DNA from: Microbacterium oryzae
GTDB lineage: Bacteria; Actinomycetota; Actinomycetes; Actinomycetales; Microbacteriaceae
Reading direction: 5' to 3'
Assembly (NCBI RefSeq): GCF_009735645.1
Contig: NZ_CP032550.1
Coordinates: 2,852,001 to 2,916,000 of the forward strand
DNA length: 64,000 bases
The notes under the pieces were generated by a model, which saw only the letters and a list, made by a program, of their open reading frames with translations, made no database searches and was not told where the DNA came from. Below, piece by piece: positions 44,451 to 55,010 of the stretch. The position numbers were made by a program, and so were the translations under genes. The number at the start of each line of letters is the position of its first letter. Positions within the stretch are counted from its first letter, which is position 1.

Positions 44451-45731
44451 TCAGACGAGGTCGCGCCAGTCGCGAGTGGGGCCGGTCGTCGACATCGTCG
44501 AGGTGAGCGTCTCGGTGAGGGGGCCCATGATCGTGGCCTCGTCGCGGCGATGCCGGAGCACGTCGCGGATGTAGCTCGTGAGGGTCTCCGCGAGCGGCAC
44601 CGAGGCGCCGCGCTGCTGCGACAGGTGCCAGCGGTGCTCGAGCACCTGATGGAACACCTCCGCCGGCTCGAGCTTCGTGCGCAGCTCGTACGGGATGGCG
44701 CGGACCACGGGCTCGAAGACGCGGGTGAGCCACTCGTGCGCCGCCACGTCCTCGTCACGGCTGCGCGCGGTGCGCGACCGGTACTCGTCGAGGTCGTTGA
44801 GCAGACGGCGGGCCTGGTTCTCCTCCGCATCGAGGCCGGTGAGCCGGAGGAGCCGACGCCGGTGGTGGCCCGCGTCGACGACCTTCGGCTGGATGGACAC
44901 GCGCGTGCCCTCGGGATCCGTCTCGATGGTCATCTCGTCGATGTCGAAGCCGAGGGCGTTGAGCCGCTCCACCCGCTCGGTGATGCGCCACGCCTCGGTG
45001 AGGGCGAACGACTCCGCCTCGGTGAGGGCCGACCACAGCTCGCGGTAGGTGGCGACGAGCTGGTCGGCGACCTCGACCGCGTCCACGCCGATCTCCACGC
45101 GGCCGCCGGCCTCGAGATCCATGATCTCCCCGGCGATGTTCGTCCGCGCGATGTCGATGTCGTGCTCGCGCTGGCCATCCGTCAGCCCGCCCTCGTAGAT
45201 GTCGCCGGTCTCGGCATCGACGAGGTACGCGGCGAACGCGCCCGCGTCGCGGCGGAAGAGGGTGTTGGAGAGCGAGACGTCGCCCCAGCGGAAGCCCACC
45301 TTGTGCACGCGCACGAGGAGCAGCGCCAGGGCGTCGACGAGCCGCGTGGCGGTGTCGGGGCGCAGCGTCTGCGTGAAGAGCGCGCGGTACGGCATCGAGA
45401 ACTTGAGGTGCGCGGTGACGAGGGCCGCCGGCAGCGGCCGCCCCTGCTCGTCGGCGCGCCCGTCGATGACGGCGACCCGACGCACGCACGGCGCCTCGAG
45501 ACGCTGCAGCGCGCCCAGCAGGTCGTACTCGCGCTGCGCCATCTCCGCGGTCGTCTCCTTGACGGCGATGACGGTCTCCGACAGCTGGCTGAAGCGCACG
45601 ATGTGGCGCGAGATGCCCTTCGGCAGCTTCACGATGGCGCTGCTGGGCCACTCCGCGAGGGGGATGCGCCAGGGCAGCGTCAGCAGCTGAGGGTCGATCT
45701 CGGCGGCGGTGATGCGGAGGGAGTCGGGCAT
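44451..45731 (-). CDS. DUF4032 protein with kinase-like N-terminal half
   Basis: A 426-residue protein. The first half resembles lipopolysaccharide/Kdo-type kinases: VKLPKGISRHIVRF, AVKET with a possible ATP-binding Lys, HKVGFRWGDVSLSNTLF as catalytic-loop equivalent, and LVDAETGD as the metal-binding Asp region. The second half (about residues 230-400) is the helical DUF4032 domain. The substrate is unknown. I chose ATG 45731 over GTG 45737 for spacing from GAGAGG. It lies behind a hairpin downstream of the ugpC-like gene. Confidence 0.82.
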   Translation of the reverse strand: MPDSLRITAAEIDPQLLTLPWRIPLAEWPSSAIVKLPKGISRHIVRFSQLSETVIAVKETTAEMAQREYDLLGALQRLEAPCVRRVAVIDGRADEQGRPLPAALVTAHLKFSMPYRALFTQTLRPDTATRLVDALALLLVRVHKVGFRWGDVSLSNTLFRRDAGAFAAYLVDAETGDIYEGGLTDGQREHDIDIARTNIAGEIMDLEAGGRVEIGVDAVEVADQLVATYRELWSALTEAESFALTEAWRITERVERLNALGFDIDEMTIETDPEGTRVSIQPKVVDAGHHRRRLLRLTGLDAEENQARRLLNDLDEYRSRTARSRDEDVAAHEWLTRVFEPVVRAIPYELRTKLEPAEVFHQVLEHRWHLSQQRGASVPLAETLTSYIRDVLRHRRDEATIMGPLTETLTSTMSTTGPTRDWRDLV

Positions 45732-45759
45732 GTACACGATCCTCTCGCAGAAACGCCGA

Positions 45760-45793
45760 CGGCGCGGCCGGACCAGGAGGTCCGACCGCGCCG
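45760..45793 (-). terminator. Hairpin between the UgpC-like and DUF4032 genes
   Basis: A 15-bp interrupted stem (one mismatch) with AGGA loop, followed on the minus strand by TTT. It may attenuate read-through. Confidence 0.7.
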
Positions 45794-45804
45794 CGGTGCG
45801 AGGG

Positions 45805-46902
<1,098 letters not shown>

Positions 46903-47183
46903 GACTGTTCTCCTTCACCGGCAGGTACGTGCCGGACGATCCGTAGTGAATGGAATCGACGGGGTGAGCCGCCGCAGGTCCGTCGTTGGACCTGGGGACA
47001 GTATGGCATCGATCGGCGACTTTCGGGGGAGTCGCTTTCCGACCCAGCGGATGGCGGTGGCCCCGCCGGTGGGAAAGGCGGCATTCGTGCACCTGGTGCG
47101 TGGGTGTTTCTCAGTGACCCGCTCTAGCATCGTCGAGGTCGACCGCCCTGAACCCGAGGCGGCGAGGGGGAGTGCAGCAGGCG
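46903..47183. other. Divergent promoter region, ugpC-like / thioredoxin-fold genes
   Basis: A 281-base spacer with no credible gene. TAGCAT at 47125-47130 is a candidate plus-strand -10 for the thioredoxin-fold gene. TACTGT on the minus strand at 46998-47003 could serve the UgpC-like gene. No clear operator was seen. Confidence 0.4.
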
Positions 47184-48098
47184 ATGACGAACGAGAATCC
47201 GATCGTTCCCGCGGGCAGCGAGCGACGCGACGCCGTGCGGGAGAAAGCGCAGAAGGTCCAGGCCAGGCAGACGCGAGCGAAGGCGCTGCGTCGCGGCGGG
47301 ATCGCGCTGGTGATCGTCGCGGCCGTCGCCGCCATCGCCTTCGCGGTGACGAGCGCCGTGCTCCCCGCACTCAACCGGCCGACGCTGTCGCCCGAGAACC
47401 TCGACGACAACGGTCTGGTCGTGGGGAAGGGCGATGACCTCACGCCCATGGCCACGACCTCGCTGCAGACCGAGGAGCCGGCTCCCGAGGCCGACAGCGC
47501 CTCGGGCTCGTCCGCGTCGTCGGTGAGCATCCGCGTGTACGTCGACTACCTCTCGGAGGGGTCGGCGGAGTTCGAGCAGACCAATGCCGCGCAGCTCGCC
47601 GAGTGGGTCTCGCAGGGTGCGGCGGATCTCGCCTACCACCCCGTCGCCCTCCTCACCGCGAAGTCCAACGGCACCAAGTACTCCCTGCGCGCAGCCGGCG
47701 CCGTCGCCTGCGTGCGCACGCACTCGCCCGAGGCCGCGCTCGCCTACAACCACGCTCTGCTGGTCGATCAGCCCTCCGCCGACAGCGACGGCTACACCGA
47801 CGACGAGCTCGCCTCCATGGCCGCCGCCGTCGGCGCCGACGACGCGGACGCCGTGCGCGACTGCATCGAGAACGAGGACTTCGTCACCTGGGCGAGCGAC
47901 ACCACGCAGGACGTGCTGCAGAAGCCGCTGCCCGACACCGACGGCGTCGAGCTCGCCGGTGCGCCGATGATCCTCGTGAACGGCCGGCCCTACCAGGGCC
48001 AGCTCGACGACCCGGCCGAGTTCGCGCAGTTCGTGCTCACGGTGTCGAGCGACGCGTACTACTCCACCGCGACGCCGACGCCCGCGCCCGCCGAGTAG
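47184..48098 (+). CDS. Membrane-anchored DsbA-like thioredoxin-fold protein lacking CXXC
   Basis: A 304-residue protein: basic cytoplasmic N-terminus, one transmembrane helix (about residues 41-62, RGGIALVIVAAVAAIAFAV), an acidic Ser/Ala linker, then a DsbA-like domain from about 115. Relatives read VDYLCPYC; here it is VDYLSEGS with S124 and S127 in place of both Cys. The cis-Pro segment GAPMILVNGRPY and the helical insert are kept. Catalysis is therefore unlikely; a binding or chaperone role is possible. An alternative GTG at 47172 adds four residues. Confidence 0.82.
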   Translation: MTNENPIVPAGSERRDAVREKAQKVQARQTRAKALRRGGIALVIVAAVAAIAFAVTSAVLPALNRPTLSPENLDDNGLVVGKGDDLTPMATTSLQTEEPAPEADSASGSSASSVSIRVYVDYLSEGSAEFEQTNAAQLAEWVSQGAADLAYHPVALLTAKSNGTKYSLRAAGAVACVRTHSPEAALAYNHALLVDQPSADSDGYTDDELASMAAAVGADDADAVRDCIENEDFVTWASDTTQDVLQKPLPDTDGVELAGAPMILVNGRPYQGQLDDPAEFAQFVLTVSSDAYYSTATPTPAPAE

Positions 48099-48121
48099 CG
48101 GGAGCGGCCGTCGCGCGACGG

Positions 48122-48127
48122 TATGCT
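48122..48127 (+). promoter_or_regulatory. -10 hexamer of tRNA-Thr
   Basis: TATGCT about 24 bases before the mature tRNA 5' end. Confidence 0.5.
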
Positions 48128-48150
48128 TTCCTGGTCCCTTCGGGGCCATC

Positions 48151-48226
48151 GCCGGCTTAGCTCAGTTGGTAGAGCACCTGTCTTGTAAACAGGGGGTCAT
48201 CGGTTCGAACCCGGTAGCCGGCACCA
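48151..48226 (+). tRNA. tRNA-Thr (anticodon TGT)
   Basis: A 76-base cloverleaf. The acceptor GCCGGCT pairs with AGCCGGC, the D-arm contains AGCTCAGTTGGTAGAGC, and the anticodon stem CCTGT/ACAGG encloses loop CTTGTAA with anticodon TGT reading ACA. The T-arm is GGTTCGAACC with flanking pairs. The discriminator A is followed by an encoded CCA at 48224-48226. No intron. The variable loop is short. Confidence 0.97.
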
Positions 48227-48536
48227 CATTTCTCCGCGTGGACGCGAGTGCTCTCGCCGTCAACTATGCTGATCGGCGAGCGAATCCTTCACGCCGTGCG
48301 TTTCCCAGAGGCGCGTGCGGGGACCGCTCGTCGCAGGGCCAATCGGGGGCGTAGTTCGGCTACGACACACGCCTGCCCTGCCGGCGCCTCTCCTGGGTGA
48401 AGACCCCCCGGGGAGGCGTCGTCATCTCACCCGCGACACCTCACCTCGGGCGCGAGACCTCGTCCGCCGCACGCGGTCTCGCGCACGGCATGAGGTCTCG
48501 CGGGAAGGGCAGGGGCAGGGCGCCCGAGCGAGCGGG
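48227..48536. other. Gene-free spacer after tRNA-Thr
   Basis: About 310 bases without a credible gene. A hairpin with a 9-bp stem (one wobble) lies at 48385-48418 and may terminate either neighbour. Between 48430 and 48515 there are looser copies of the GGTCTCG core (GCGAGACCTCG, GCGGTCTCGCGC, GAGGTCTCGCGG). No attachment-site duplication of the tRNA end was seen. Confidence 0.5.
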
Positions 48537-49307
48537 TCAGCTCCCCAGGCGGATGGCCGTGGCGGCTTCCGCGCAGATTCCCCAGAGCGCGTAGGCGCCG
48601 AGTGCGAGGGCGAGCAGCTTCTCGCGCCCCGACCCCGTGTCGCCGAGCACCGGCACCGCGACGCCGCCGCCACGCAGCCAGACGTGGCGCAGCAAGGGAG
48701 TGCGCCGCGCCCACCGGGGCGCGGGGATGCGGATCGGCCAGAGGAACGGCACGCCGCCGGTCGTCAGCAGATCGCCGACGATATGCGCGACGTAGCCGAC
48801 GCCGAGGCACCAGGGCAGCCACGTCAGCTGCTCGGGAGCGAGCAGGCCCGCGATGGCGCCGAGCGCCGCGCCGCCGAGCCAGGCCGGCCCCCAGCGCCGC
48901 GCGATGCGGAGTGCCTTGAGTGCGGGCGCGGTGCACGCCGCGACGGCCAGCGCGACGCCGAGAAGGAACGGCTCCGCGTCGCCGCCGGGCTGCCAGACGA
49001 GCTGGCCGAGGAAGCGCATGCCGATCATCACTGCGACGACCGCCAGCAGCGAGTGCATGCCCTTGCGGTGCCCGCCGGACACCGCGCCGAGCACCTCGGC
49101 GGCCAGTCGCCCGGCGACGGGAACCGCACGGGCCACGGTCGCGCTGTGGTGATCGGCATCGGGCAGGAGCGCCGCCCCCGCGGCGATGGGCGCGCCGAGG
49201 AGGACCGCGGCGGGCGTCAGCTCGTGGACGCCGACGGCGGGAAGGGCCGTGGCAGTGAGCGCGATCCAGGCGGCGGCACCGCTGGCGGCGTGAGAGGTCC
49301 CCATCAT
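48537..49307 (-). CDS. Membrane-bound metal-dependent hydrolase-like protein (YdjM/DUF457)
   Basis: A 256-residue protein with several transmembrane helices. The family's metal-binding motifs are visible: TSHAASG at the N-terminus, LLPDADHHSA near residue 48, HRKGMHSLLA near 80, and VGYVAHIVGDLLTTGGVPFLWP near 175. Their His and Asp residues would line a membrane-embedded site. The E. coli relative YdjM is in the LexA regulon; the role is otherwise unclear. ATG 49307 was chosen with GAAGGAG about 11 bases upstream. Confidence 0.87.
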   Translation of the reverse strand: MMGTSHAASGAAAWIALTATALPAVGVHELTPAAVLLGAPIAAGAALLPDADHHSATVARAVPVAGRLAAEVLGAVSGGHRKGMHSLLAVVAVMIGMRFLGQLVWQPGGDAEPFLLGVALAVAACTAPALKALRIARRWGPAWLGGAALGAIAGLLAPEQLTWLPWCLGVGYVAHIVGDLLTTGGVPFLWPIRIPAPRWARRTPLLRHVWLRGGGVAVPVLGDTGSGREKLLALALGAYALWGICAEAATAIRLGS

Positions 49308-49615
49308 GGCGGCGGGCGCTCCTTCGAGAGGTCGAGGCGAATGCGCGTCACGCCGTCGGGACGATCGCCAGGCTACGTCCGACCGCCGACATCGCCGGGG
49401 CGGCGCGAGCGCCGATCCCGGACATCTGGCGCCCTCTCAGCCCCACTCGGGTAGACTGACGGGAGCTTGCAGTGCGAACTCGCCGCCTCTCACGGCCCTC
49501 GCCTCAGCTCACCGGCCCAGCGCCATCCGCCGCACCGAAGCGAGCGGGAGTCGCCGCGGCCGTCGCATCCGGGCCATCCGCCCGCGGGTGCCCGCAACAG
49601 ACGAGAAGAGTGAAC
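49308..49615. other. Spacer and probable long leader of the 95-residue protein gene
   Basis: About 308 bases. TAGACT at 49452-49457 is a good -10 candidate, giving a GC-rich leader of roughly 150 bases before ATG 49616. A GTG at 49472 is in frame with the gene and could add 48 Arg/Pro-rich residues. No riboswitch was recognised. Confidence 0.4.
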
Positions 49616-49903
49616 ATGACCATGCCCCGCCTCCACGACCCGCACCATACCGGCGAGCCGCTTGCCTGGAAGCAGGCGGCAGACGACGTCTTCGTCGCCA
49701 CGCACGCCGGCGAGTTCGCCGGGTTCGTGACGATCGACGGACACCGCCACTTCGCCCACGACCGCCACAGCCTTCCGATCGGGGAGTACGCCTCCCTCGC
49801 TGCCGCCCTCGGCGTGCTCGAGGAGCGCGCGAAGCCGGCCTCGGCCGCCGCGCGCGTGCGCTCGACCCGCACCCGCCGTCGCGCGCGCTCCGCGCTCGTC
49901 TGA
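49616..49903 (+). CDS. Small basic protein of unknown function
   Basis: A 95-residue protein. Residues 1-70 form a compact-looking domain with many His (HDPHHTGEP, GHRHFAHDRHS) and the strands WKQAADDVFVATHAGEFAGFV. The last 20 residues are Arg/Ala-rich (RSTRTRRRARSA), suggesting nucleic-acid or membrane binding. No family was recognised. GAAGAG lies upstream of the ATG. The stop codon lies at the start of a 26-bp direct repeat. Confidence 0.65.
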   Translation: MTMPRLHDPHHTGEPLAWKQAADDVFVATHAGEFAGFVTIDGHRHFAHDRHSLPIGEYASLAAALGVLEERAKPASAAARVRSTRTRRRARSALV

Positions 49904-49956
49904 GCGCGACCCGCCCGGGCTCGACCCTGCTGAGCGCGACCCGCCCGGGCTCGACC
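49901..49956. repeat. 26-bp perfect direct repeat between convergent genes
   Basis: TGAGCGCGACCCGCCCGGGC plus TCGACC occurs at 49901-49926 and again at 49931-49956. The first copy begins with the stop codon of the small basic protein, and the second runs into the nitroreductase stop. Confidence 0.9.
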
Positions 49957-50519
49957 TAGCGGGCGTCCCCGCCGGGCATCCGCCCGAGCACGCGGTCGGG
50001 GTCGACCGCCGCGCGGAACGCCTCCCGTTCGCGGGGCGGGCGCCCGCCGACGTAGAGCCAGCCGAGCAGCTTCTCGCGGCGCGTGAGGCCGTGCGCCTTC
50101 GCGACAGCGGCGGCGCGGACGAATCCGCCGGTGCGCCACATGACGCCCCACCCCGCCTCGTCGAGGAGCAGGCTCAGCATGTGCGCGACGCCCGATGCCA
50201 CCGCCTCCTGCTCCCACTCCTCGACCTTGTCGCTCGGCTGGGGGCTCGAGACGATCGCGATGAGAAGCGGCGCGCGCAGCGGCTTCATGGAGGGGCCGTC
50301 GCCGGTCGCCTCGCCGATGGCCCGGCCGAGGCGCAGCCGATCGTCGCCGCGCAGCTCGATGAGCCGCCACGGCGTGAGATTCGCGTGGTCGGCGACGCGC
50401 GAGGCCGCCGCGATGAGGGGCAGCAGCTCCTCGCGCGTGGGTGCGTCGTCGGTGACCTTCGACCAGGAGCGTCGGGCTCGGACGGACTCCAGCGCCGAGC
50501 CCGAGGTCGGCGTGCTCAC
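49956..50519 (-). CDS. Nitroreductase-family protein
   Basis: A 187-residue FMN-dependent oxidoreductase of the YdjA-like nitroreductase group. VRARRSWSKV near residue 13 carries the phosphate-contacting Arg and Ser, DHANLTPWRLIEL near 45 is the flavin-binding segment, and GWLYVGGRPP is C-terminal. It likely reduces nitroaromatics or quinones; the physiological substrate is unknown. The GTG start overlaps the msrB stop (GTGA), linking it to oxidative repair. Confidence 0.87.
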   Translation of the reverse strand: MSTPTSGSALESVRARRSWSKVTDDAPTREELLPLIAAASRVADHANLTPWRLIELRGDDRLRLGRAIGEATGDGPSMKPLRAPLLIAIVSSPQPSDKVEEWEQEAVASGVAHMLSLLLDEAGWGVMWRTGGFVRAAAVAKAHGLTRREKLLGWLYVGGRPPREREAFRAAVDPDRVLGRMPGGDAR

Positions 50520-50917
50520 GCCTCTGGCGTGAAGTTCAGCGACAGCGAGTTCATGCAGTAGCGGTCGCCGGTCGGGGTGCCGAAGCCGTCGGGGAAGACA
50601 TGGCCGAGGTGCGAGCCGCAGTCCGCGCAGCGGACCTCGGTGCGCACCATCCCGTGGCTGCTGTCCTCGAGCAGCTGCACGGCCTCCGGCCGGACCGACT
50701 CGTAGAAGCTCGGCCATCCGCAGTGCGAGTCGAACTTCGTGCCGCTCTGGAACAGCTCCGAGCCGCACGCCGCACACGTGTAGAGACCCGCGCGCTCCTC
50801 GTCGAGGAGCTCGCCCGTCCACGGCCGCTCGGTCCCGGCCTCACGCAGCACCGCGTACTGCTCGGGCGAGAGCTCCTCGCGCCACTGCTCATCAGACTTC
50901 TCGACCTGGTACGACAT
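50516..50917 (-). CDS. msrB: Peptide-methionine (R)-S-oxide reductase
   Basis: Repairs oxidised methionine in proteins, R-epimer. The 133-residue enzyme has two zinc CxxC pairs (TCAAC and RCADC), SHCGWPSFY near residue 64, GHVFPDG, and the catalytic Cys in RYCMNSLSLNF near 120. TAGAAT is six bases before ATG 50917. It is first in a coupled pair with the nitroreductase gene. Confidence 0.96.
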   Translation of the reverse strand: MSYQVEKSDEQWREELSPEQYAVLREAGTERPWTGELLDEERAGLYTCAACGSELFQSGTKFDSHCGWPSFYESVRPEAVQLLEDSSHGMVRTEVRCADCGSHLGHVFPDGFGTPTGDRYCMNSLSLNFTPEA

Positions 50918-50923
50918 GCCTCG

Positions 50924-50929
50924 ATTCTA
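50924..50929 (-). promoter_or_regulatory. -10 hexamer giving a leaderless msrB mRNA
   Basis: TAGAAT with six bases to ATG 50917. Confidence 0.6.
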
Positions 50930-50990
50930 CTGCCGCGGCGGATGGCCCGGGCCGGCCGGGTGGGCGGTCGCACGGGGGAGAATGGCCGGG

Positions 50991-51971
50991 ATGGACGAGG
51001 TCGAGCAGGTCAGGGAGCGCTTCGCGCGCTTCGCCGCGGAGGAGGCCCCCGGGCGCTCGCACGTGTACGAGGAGTGGGCGCTCCGCGTCGCGTCGGACGA
51101 CGCGCTCGCCGCCGTTCTCGCGCGCATTCCGGCCGCGCACCGCCAGCCGCCGCTCGTGTTCGCCGTCACGCGGCTGCTCGGCGCTCCGCTCGACGCGGCG
51201 GAGTGGGCCGCCTTCGTCTTCGCCCGCGCCGACGACATCGTCGCCGAGTGCGCTGCCCGCAGCCTGCAGACCAACGAGCCGCTGCGGTGCGCGGCGCTGC
51301 TCCCCGCCCTGTCGCTCATCGACGGGCCGATCGCCCTCCTCGAGCTGGGCGCCTCCGGCGGCCTGTGCCTGTACCCCGACCGCTACTCCTATCGCTACGC
51401 CGTCTCCTCCGGCGAGGGGATGGCGGTGGATCCGGTGGATGGACCGTCTCGCGTCGTGCTCGCTGCAGAGTGGGACGGACCGCCGACGCCGCTGCGGATG
51501 CCCGAGGTCGTGTGGCGCGCGGGCATCGACCTGGAGCCGCGCGACCCGCACAGCGATGCCGACCGCACCTGGCTCACGACCCTGGTGTGGCCGGGGGAGG
51601 AGGGGCGGCGCGAGCGCATCGAGACGGCCCTCGACATCGCGGCAGCCGCTCCGCCGCTGCTGGTGTCGGGCGACGCGGGCGACGCGGCCCTCCTCCGTGC
51701 CGTCGCCGCCGGCGCTCCCCGTGAGGCGACGCTCGTCGTCTCGACGCCCGGCGTGCTGCCGTACCTGCCGCGCGCGCGCCGCGACGCCCTGATCGCCGCC
51801 ATCCGGGAGATGGACGCGCGGTGGATCACGCTGGACGCTCCCGGTCTGCATGACGGATGGACCGCGCCGATCGATCGCGGCGCGTGGCCCGGCGGCTTCG
51901 CGCTCGCCCTCGACGGGCGAGTGCTCGCCGCGGCCGACCCGCTGGGCGCGCGCGTCGCGTGGCGAGCCTGA
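50991..51971 (+). CDS. DUF2332 protein
   Basis: A 326-residue cytoplasmic protein of the DUF2332 family found widely in actinobacteria. Conserved stretches include RFARFAAEEAPGRSHVYEEW at the N-terminus, LQTNEPLRCAALLPAL, and LLELGASGGLCLYPDRYSY, a glycine-rich turn resembling a nucleotide or SAM-binding loop. STPGVLPYLP lies near the C-terminus. Biochemical function is unknown. ATG 50991 was chosen because GAGAAT lies seven bases upstream; ATG 50982 is a close alternative. Confidence 0.85.
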   Translation: MDEVEQVRERFARFAAEEAPGRSHVYEEWALRVASDDALAAVLARIPAAHRQPPLVFAVTRLLGAPLDAAEWAAFVFARADDIVAECAARSLQTNEPLRCAALLPALSLIDGPIALLELGASGGLCLYPDRYSYRYAVSSGEGMAVDPVDGPSRVVLAAEWDGPPTPLRMPEVVWRAGIDLEPRDPHSDADRTWLTTLVWPGEEGRRERIETALDIAAAAPPLLVSGDAGDAALLRAVAAGAPREATLVVSTPGVLPYLPRARRDALIAAIREMDARWITLDAPGLHDGWTAPIDRGAWPGGFALALDGRVLAAADPLGARVAWRA

Positions 51972-51994
51972 ACGAGGGCGGCCCTCGGCGGTCG

Positions 51995-52000
51995 TAGCCT
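51995..52000 (+). promoter_or_regulatory. -10 hexamer of the DUF3263 gene
   Basis: TAGCCT with six bases to ATG 52007, predicting a leaderless transcript. Confidence 0.5.
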
Positions 52001-52006
52001 CGGACA

Positions 52007-52279
52007 ATGCCGTCCGCACGCGACCTCGATGACCGCGCCCGCGCCATCCTCGCCTTCGAGGCGAGCTGGAACGGGCACGGCGGCGCGAAGGAGGAGGCGA
52101 TCCGCGCGCAGCTCGGGCTGACGCCGGCGCGGTACTACCAGCTGCTCGGCCGGCTCATCGAGACCGAGGCGGCGCTCGCCGCGGACCCGCTGCTCGTGCA
52201 CCGGCTGCGTCGCGTGCGCGACGAGCGCACGGCAGCGCGCCTCCGCGTCGCCAGCGGATCCACCGAGACCGCCCGATAG
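52007..52279 (+). CDS. DUF3263 protein (small helix-turn-helix-like)
   Basis: A 90-residue helical protein. The core ILAFEASWNGHGGAKEEAIRA followed by LGLTPARYYQLLGRLIE reads like a helix-turn-helix and matches the actinobacterial DUF3263 family. PLLVHRLRRVRDER is a basic helix near the C-terminus. A DNA-binding role is plausible but untested. It is followed 9 bases later by the LytR_C-domain gene, which has its own -10; both may act together. Confidence 0.85.
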   Translation: MPSARDLDDRARAILAFEASWNGHGGAKEEAIRAQLGLTPARYYQLLGRLIETEAALAADPLLVHRLRRVRDERTAARLRVASGSTETAR

Positions 52280-52282
52280 CAT
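52277..52282 (+). promoter_or_regulatory. -10 hexamer of the LytR_C gene
   Basis: TAGCAT overlapping the DUF3263 stop, with six bases to ATG 52289. Confidence 0.5.
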
Positions 52283-52288
52283 CGAGGG

Positions 52289-52828
52289 ATGCCGAGCAGC
52301 TACCCCCGGGACCGCTTCGACGAGATCCCCCGCACATCGGGGCGCGTCGGCGCGCATCGCGCGGAGAACCCCGGGATGAGCACGGCCGCGATGCTCCTGT
52401 GGGCGGCGGTCGCCACGGTCGTGCTCATGATCGTGGGCATCGTCGTCTTCCTGCAGCTCTCGCACCAGAGCACGGCACCGACCGCGTCGACCCCGTCGTC
52501 GACCGTGCAGACCACGGATCCCGTGGTCGACACCTCCTACTCCGTGCTCGTCCTCAACGGCACCGCCACCGAGGGCCTCGATGACGAGGTCGCCGACCAG
52601 CTCACGGCGGCCGGATTCGCCGAGGACGCTCTCACGACCGCCGACTCGGAGACGACCGACTTCGAGGCGACGACCGTGTTCTACGCGGCCCCCGAAGACG
52701 AGGCGGCCGCCCGCGGTCTCGCCGAGGCGATCGGCACGGCGCAGGTGGCCGAGAGCACCACCTACAGCGCTGAGGGCGAGAAGCAGCTGACGGTCGTCGT
52801 GGGGCTGGACCGCGCGGCCGCGCGCTGA
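52289..52828 (+). CDS. LytR C-terminal domain membrane protein
   Basis: A 179-residue protein with a polar N-terminus, one helix (about residues 34-56, AMLLWAAVATVVLMIVGIVVFL), a Thr/Ser-rich linker and a C-terminal LytR_C domain (VLVLNGTATEGLDDEVADQL onward). The domain normally sits at the end of LytR-CpsA-Psr wall-glycopolymer ligases; here it stands alone outside the membrane, so it may bind wall polymers. It precedes groL, across a regulated promoter. Confidence 0.87.
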   Translation: MPSSYPRDRFDEIPRTSGRVGAHRAENPGMSTAAMLLWAAVATVVLMIVGIVVFLQLSHQSTAPTASTPSSTVQTTDPVVDTSYSVLVLNGTATEGLDDEVADQLTAAGFAEDALTTADSETTDFEATTVFYAAPEDEAAARGLAEAIGTAQVAESTTYSAEGEKQLTVVVGLDRAAAR

Positions 52829-52860
52829 CCGGCACCCCTCCCGATCCGCCGCGATTCCGG

Positions 52861-52887
52861 CTTGCACTCGATGGGGTCGAGTGCCAA
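52861..52887 (+). promoter_or_regulatory. CIRCE operator 1 (imperfect), overlapping the groL core promoter
   Basis: CTTGCACTC-N9-GAGTGCCAA is a near-match to the HrcA-binding CIRCE element. It covers the groL -35 (TTGCAC, 52862-52867) and reaches the -10 (CAAAAT, 52885-52890), which are 17 bases apart. Confidence 0.8.
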
Positions 52888-52894
52888 AATGGCA

Positions 52895-54575
<1,681 letters not shown>

Positions 54576-54620
54576 CCCCCGACGGGTCGGGGCCGGTGAC
54601 GGCCTGACGTCCATTCACAC

Positions 54621-54650
54621 GAAGGGCCCCTCCGCGAGGAGGGGCCCTTC
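54621..54650. terminator. Bidirectional terminator after groL
   Basis: A perfect 13-bp GC-rich stem (54621-54633 with 54638-54650) and GCGA loop, extended by flanking CAC/GTG pairs. Confidence 0.88.
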
Positions 54651-54675
54651 TGTGCGTCCGGGGGCTGCTCCGGCC

Positions 54676-54963
54676 TCAGTGGAACATCGCCGCGGCCGAC
54701 TGCTCGGCGTCGGCGTACTGGGTGCCGGCGATGTTCAGCGCCTGCCCGATGGAGGCGAGCGAATCCTGGATGGCCAGCTGCGCGGAGCGCCACTGGTCCA
54801 TGACGCCCTGGAAGCCCGCGGCCGCCGACCCCTGCCAGACGGACTGCAGCTCCGCGAGCTGACCCAGCAGCGTGTCGGACTCGCTCTGCAGGCGGTCGCA
54901 GGTGGCGCGGACGTTGACGGACTGCGAGACGATGGCATCGCTGTCGGCGGAGAAGATGGGCAT
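54676..54963 (-). CDS. WXG100-family protein (ESAT-6-like)
   Basis: A 95-residue, two-helix protein with the WxG turn in SVWQGSAAAGFQG near residue 43. The family forms helical-hairpin dimers secreted by type VII systems. No EccC ATPase, partner WXG gene or toxin is adjacent, so it is an orphan in this window. AGGAG lies eight bases before the ATG. It follows the two-component genes on the same strand by 47 bases, possibly in the same transcript. Confidence 0.88.
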   Translation of the reverse strand: MPIFSADSDAIVSQSVNVRATCDRLQSESDTLLGQLAELQSVWQGSAAAGFQGVMDQWRSAQLAIQDSLASIGQALNIAGTQYADAEQSAAAMFH

Positions 54964-55010
54964 CCTGGGCTCCTGTTCGTGACGGCGCCGGTGGTCGACG
55001 CGTTCTCACG

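Noticed and set aside
43099..44733. Minus-strand frame of 554 codons opposite rlmB and the following spacer
   Set aside because: Mostly antisense to rlmB; over the spacer it reads through the repeat cores and terminator with Arg/Ala-rich sequence.
48227..48536. Possible integration site downstream of tRNA-Thr
   Set aside because: No integrase, no duplicated tRNA 3' end and no compositional change were seen.
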